64,000 bases of DNA from Paraperibacillus esterisolvens (lineage in GTDB: Bacteria > Bacillota > Bacilli > Bacillales > DSM-1321), in the NCBI RefSeq assembly GCF_046237625.1, contig NZ_CP143545.1, positions 2,790,001 through 2,854,000 on the forward strand, read 5' to 3'. Below the pieces are notes generated by a model, which was not told where the DNA came from, did no database searches, and saw only the letters and a list, made by a program, of their open reading frames with translations. Below, piece by piece: positions 60,735 through 64,000 of this stretch. Position 1 is the stretch's first letter. Each line of letters starts with the position of its first letter. Both the position numbers and the translations under genes were made by a program.

Positions 60735-61741
60735 TACAATTCCCCCTGTTCCTCGGCATATACATATTTCAGCGCCTGCTCGGGCTCTGAATATGGAGCG
60801 TTTTCGGCATAATCAGTAGCTTCATTGACGACCTGCATCACTCTTTTGTTGATCGTCTCCTCCAGCTCATCGTCCATTGCGCCCGTTTCCTTCAAATAAG
60901 CTCCGAAAGTGATGATCGGATCCTTGGTCTTCGCTTCAGCCACTTCAGACGGCGAGCGGTAGAGACGGTCATCATCATCGCTTGAGTGTGCTGTAAGGCG
61001 GTAGGAAACTGTTTCGACCAGGCTTGGGCCTTCACCCCGGCGTCCCCTGTCAGCCGCTTCCTTCACGGCTTTATATACTTCAAGCGGATCATTTCCGTCT
61101 ACTGTAATTCCCGGCATTCCATAGCCGACGGCCCGGTCTGATACATTTTCACAGGCCAGCTGCTTTTCAATTGGAACTGAAATAGCGTATTTGTTATTTT
61201 CACACATAAAAATAACCGGCAGTTTATGTACACCTGCAAAGTTGGCACCTTCGTGGAAGTCTCCCTGGTTCGAAGAACCCTCACCGAATGTAACGAAAGT
61301 CACAAGATCCTCGCCCTGCATCTTCCCGGCCAGCGCAATGCCCACAGCATGCGGCACCTGTGTGGTTACAGGGGATGAACCTGTTACGATGCGGTTGACT
61401 CTCTGCCCGAAGTGGCCAGGCATCTGCCTCCCTCCGGAATTCGGATCCTCTGCTTTAGCAAACGCGGAAAGCATCAGGTCTTTGGCCGTCATCCCGAATG
61501 TCACGACCACACCCACATCACGATAGTAAGGAAGAACATAATCCTTTTGACGATCCAGTGCGAATGCCGCCCCAACCTGTGCTGCCTCCTGTCCCTGGCA
61601 GGAGATAACGAACGGGATTTTGCCGGCACGGTTCAAGAGCCACATGCGCTCATCGATGCGCCTGCTGAGGAGCATCATTTCGTACATGTCCAATACGGTT
61701 TCATTTGAGAGACCCAATGCCTCGTGGCGATTTTCAACCAT
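60734..61741 (-). CDS. bkdAA: Branched-chain 2-oxoacid dehydrogenase E1 alpha
   Basis: E1 alpha chain of 335 residues. It opens MVENRHEALGLSNETVLDMY and reads closely like B. subtilis BkdAA. The thiamine diphosphate motif GEGSSNQGDFHEGANFAGVHKLPVIFMCEN is present in part as GEGSSNQGDF followed by ENNKYA; the phosphorylation-loop-like YRLTAHSSDDDD is also there. It lies 29 bases after lpdV. Substrates are 2-oxoisovalerate, 2-oxoisocaproate and 2-oxo-3-methylvalerate. Confidence 0.95.
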   Translation of the reverse strand: MVENRHEALGLSNETVLDMYEMMLLSRRIDERMWLLNRAGKIPFVISCQGQEAAQVGAAFALDRQKDYVLPYYRDVGVVVTFGMTAKDLMLSAFAKAEDPNSGGRQMPGHFGQRVNRIVTGSSPVTTQVPHAVGIALAGKMQGEDLVTFVTFGEGSSNQGDFHEGANFAGVHKLPVIFMCENNKYAISVPIEKQLACENVSDRAVGYGMPGITVDGNDPLEVYKAVKEAADRGRRGEGPSLVETVSYRLTAHSSDDDDRLYRSPSEVAEAKTKDPIITFGAYLKETGAMDDELEETINKRVMQVVNEATDYAENAPYSEPEQALKYVYAEEQGEL

Positions 61742-61770
61742 GTTTAAACCTCCTAATAATTTAAATTAGC

Positions 61771-63192
61771 TTATGAATGGATAGCAAGCCCATCTACTGC
61801 CTGGGCAGCTTCTCCGATAGCCTCAGAAAGTGTAGGGTGCGGATGGATCGTATGGCCGATTTCCCAAGGAGTCGCGTCAAGGACCTTGGCAAGGCCGGCC
61901 TCAGATATCATGTCTGTCACATGCGGACCAATCATATGCACTCCAAGCAGATCGTCATTTTCTTCATTGGCAATAATTTTCACAAAGCCATCTGACTCTC
62001 CGTAAACGAGAGCTTTTCCAATGACCTTGAATGGGAATTTGCCGATTTTGATCTTGAATCCCTTCGCTTTTGCTTCTTCCTCTGTCAGGCCCACGCTTGC
62101 CGCTTCCGGACTGGAGTAAATGCATTTTGAAATGGTCGAATAATCTATCGGAGCAGGATTTTTGCCTGCGATATGCTCCACAGCCTTGATTCCTTCATGG
62201 GACGCCACATGGGCGAGCTGAAGTCCTCCTATACAATCGCCGACAGCATATATATGAGATTCCTTTGTCTGGTAATATTCATTGGTTAATATGTATCCCT
62301 TATCAAGCTGAATCTCAGTATTCTGGAGGCCGATGCCTTCTGTATTGGCCATCCTCCCTACCGAAACCAGGATCTTATCCGCTTCAAACTCCTGAAGCCC
62401 ATCCTTGACCTCGGCCGAAATCTTGACACGTTCAGACTTCACAAGTGTTTCAGGGACCACCTTTGCGCCAGTGATGATTTTGACTCCCTTTTTCTTCATA
62501 AGGCGCTGCATCTCTTTGGAAACATCCTTATCCTCTGTAGGAATAATTCTGTCGGCATATTCAATCACGGTGACCTCAACACCAAAGTCAGACATCATGG
62601 ATGCCCATTCTATGCCGATGACCCCGCCGCCCACTATGATGATGGATTTAGGAAGCTCTTCAAGTTCAAGTGCTTCATCTGATGACAATACAAGCTGACC
62701 GTCAAAGTCCAATCCAGGAAGTGTCCTCGGCCTTGAACCCGTCGCTATGATAACGTTCTTCGGAATCAGCATTTCATTTTCCTCACCATTATTCATCTCA
62801 ACAGAGACTGTGCCCGGCATCGGCGAAAAGATAGAGGGGCCCAATATCCGGCCCATACCTTCCACTACATCAATTTTCCCCTTCTTCATCAGGTACTTCA
62901 CGCCGTTATGCAGCTGTTCAATGATTTTGCCTTTGCGCTCCTGGACTTTATGGAAATTAAGACTCACTTCACCAGTGATTACACCGAATTCTTCACTCTG
63001 CCTGGCTGTCTTGAACACCTCTGCACTGCGGAGCAGTGCCTTGGAAGGAATGCACCCTTTATGCAGGCATGTGCCTCCGAGTTTTCCCTTTTCGACTATG
63101 GCGATACTCAGGCCGAGCTGGGCAGCGCGGATCGCTGCAACATATCCCCCGGTGCCTCCGCCAAGGATGACTAAATCATATTCTTTTGCCAT
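61771..63192 (-). CDS. lpdV: Dihydrolipoamide dehydrogenase (E3) of the branched-chain complex
   Basis: Flavoprotein of 473 residues that re-oxidises dihydrolipoamide. FAD-binding motif LGGGTGGYVAA; redox disulfide C42-L-H-K-G-C47, with His and Lys in place of the more common Asn; NAD-binding GGGVIGIEWASMMSDFG; and the C-terminal HPHPTLSEAIGEAA carrying the catalytic His-Glu pair. The ATG at 63190-63192 (MAKEYDLVIL) follows GGAGTG. It starts six bases after buk. Confidence 0.95.
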   Translation of the reverse strand: MAKEYDLVILGGGTGGYVAAIRAAQLGLSIAIVEKGKLGGTCLHKGCIPSKALLRSAEVFKTARQSEEFGVITGEVSLNFHKVQERKGKIIEQLHNGVKYLMKKGKIDVVEGMGRILGPSIFSPMPGTVSVEMNNGEENEMLIPKNVIIATGSRPRTLPGLDFDGQLVLSSDEALELEELPKSIIIVGGGVIGIEWASMMSDFGVEVTVIEYADRIIPTEDKDVSKEMQRLMKKKGVKIITGAKVVPETLVKSERVKISAEVKDGLQEFEADKILVSVGRMANTEGIGLQNTEIQLDKGYILTNEYYQTKESHIYAVGDCIGGLQLAHVASHEGIKAVEHIAGKNPAPIDYSTISKCIYSSPEAASVGLTEEEAKAKGFKIKIGKFPFKVIGKALVYGESDGFVKIIANEENDDLLGVHMIGPHVTDMISEAGLAKVLDATPWEIGHTIHPHPTLSEAIGEAAQAVDGLAIHS

Positions 63193-63198
63193 GTGCAT

Positions 63199-64000
63199 TC
63201 ACTCCATTTTTGTAGTATGGCTTCCTATTGATTGTGGATTTGGGTAAACCTTGGCCGGCTCCTCCCCGAGTAAAACCCGGAGAGCTCCTTCGGCAAGTGC
63301 CTGCAGTTCATTTTCGCCCGGCTTCACAATGACGTCTGCAATCCAGTTTATCCGTGAAGAAATATCCTGGACAAATTCTTTGCCGTAGGCAAGGCCGCCC
63401 GTGAGGATGATGGCATCCACTTTCCCCCGGAGAACTGCGCTTTGTGAACCGATTTCCTTTGCCACCTGATAGGCCATGGCTGAGTAGACCAGCTCGGCTT
63501 CTTTATTGCCGGAAGCGATCATTTTTTCCGCCCTGATGGCATCGCTTGTGCCAAGATATCCGGCCATGCCGCCCTGTCCTACCAGCTTTTTCATGATTTC
63601 TTCACGATAAAAGTCCCCTGAATAACAGAGCCTGACCAAATCTCCTGCCGGAACAGTGCCCGCTCTTTCAGGGCTGAAAGGACCATCACCGTGGAGGCCA
63701 TTGTTTACATCAATCACTCGTCCCATGCTGTGGGCACCGACCGTGATCCCGCCGCCCATATGGACGACAATCAAGTTCAGTTCCTCATATTTCCTGCCTA
63801 ATTCCCTTGCAACCCTTCTTGCCACAGCCTTCTGGTTGAGTGCATGAAAGATACTCTTTCTTTCAATTAGGCTGAAGCCGGATATCTTTGCAATCGGCTC
63901 CATTTCATCCACCACTACGGGATCGACAATGAAGGCGGGGATATTTAAACCCTTAGCGATTTCATGCGCGATGATTCCACCAAGATTGGAAGCATGCTGA
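63199..64000 (-). CDS. buk: Butyrate kinase (5' part cut by window)
   Basis: ASKHA-family kinase of branched-chain or butyryl phosphate and ADP, making ATP from acyl phosphate. The frame is open through position 64000, and the extra codons read HASNLGGIIAHEIAKGLNIP, so the true start lies beyond the window; the family is about 360 residues and 267 are seen. Features are VHMGGGITVGAHSMGRVID, NNGLHGDGPFSPERAG and ILTGGLAYG. It is upstream in the bkd operon, as in B. subtilis. Confidence 0.94.
   Translation of the reverse strand, partial: QHASNLGGIIAHEIAKGLNIPAFIVDPVVVDEMEPIAKISGFSLIERKSIFHALNQKAVARRVARELGRKYEELNLIVVHMGGGITVGAHSMGRVIDVNNGLHGDGPFSPERAGTVPAGDLVRLCYSGDFYREEIMKKLVGQGGMAGYLGTSDAIRAEKMIASGNKEAELVYSAMAYQVAKEIGSQSAVLRGKVDAIILTGGLAYGKEFVQDISSRINWIADVIVKPGENELQALAEGALRVLLGEEPAKVYPNPQSIGSHTTKME

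Overview
The window is a chromosomal segment from an endospore-forming Bacillaceae bacterium (Bacillus, Mesobacillus or Cytobacillus type). It carries spoIIAA-spoIIAB, dacF, spoIIM and mciZ, with matches to SigH, SigF and SigE promoters in front of them. Gene order closely follows the yqi-yqj-yqk region of Bacillus subtilis (artPQR, brxB, yqjA to yqjE, dinB, gndA, zwf, rnz, proI, yqjP, yqjQ, uvrX, yqkB to yqkF, nudF, spoIIM, fur, xerD). Most genes lie on the minus strand. No rRNA, tRNA, CRISPR array, prophage or insertion sequence was seen.

Layout. 1-5.6 kb: spoIIA operon (5' part), dacF, and the nucleoside salvage genes pdp, punA and deoB. 5.8-8.3 kb: xerD, yqzK, fur and spoIIM; fur has two PerR-type boxes upstream. 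8.4-13.98 kb: an acetyltransferase, an EndoQ-like DNA-repair nuclease, nudF, a divergent and C-terminally extended mciZ, yqkF, a helically phased 20-21 bp repeat, yqkE and yqkD. 13.98-20.4 kb: an alpha/beta hydrolase pseudogene, an EamA transporter, two small Fe-S proteins, a YolD/UvrX pair with two LexA-like boxes, a PP2C phosphatase and a heavily broken HIT-family gene. 20.4-25.3 kb: yqjQ, yqjP, a proline T-box riboswitch in front of proI, a 51-bp tandem repeat, a histidine phosphatase and rnz. 25.5-33.5 kb: zwf, an HpaB-type oxygenase, a YitT membrane protein, gndA and dinB. 33.5-39.4 kb: an orphan CheW, a peptidase, acyl-CoA carboxylase beta subunit, methylmalonyl-CoA epimerase, a 31-residue Prli42 gene, an L,D-transpeptidase and yqjA. 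39.5-48.1 kb: mostly accessory genes (lipoprotein, LtrA, a YndJ-like membrane operon, radical SAM, HAD, DinB-fold). 48.2-51.8 kb: arginine-type ABC transporter artPQR and brxB. 51.9-57 kb: meaB, mutB, mutA. 57.2-64 kb: a second yqjA paralogue, then the branched-chain keto-acid dehydrogenase operon buk-lpdV-bkdAA-bkdAB-bkdB.

How the genes work together. The bkd operon turns valine, isoleucine and leucine keto-acids into acyl-CoAs. Propionyl-CoA from isoleucine and valine can then pass through the carboxylase beta subunit, the epimerase and MutAB/MeaB to succinyl-CoA, so most of one catabolic route is present, except the biotin carboxylase and biotin carrier. zwf and gndA supply the oxidative pentose phosphate pathway. 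Genome upkeep is represented by xerD, EndoQ, NudF and two Y-family polymerases. The most rewarding points are the extended MciZ, the paired operators at fur and uvrX, the two clear pseudogenes, the two non-coding repeat arrays and the short Prli42 gene. I did not find a convincing new multi-gene defence or biosynthetic system.
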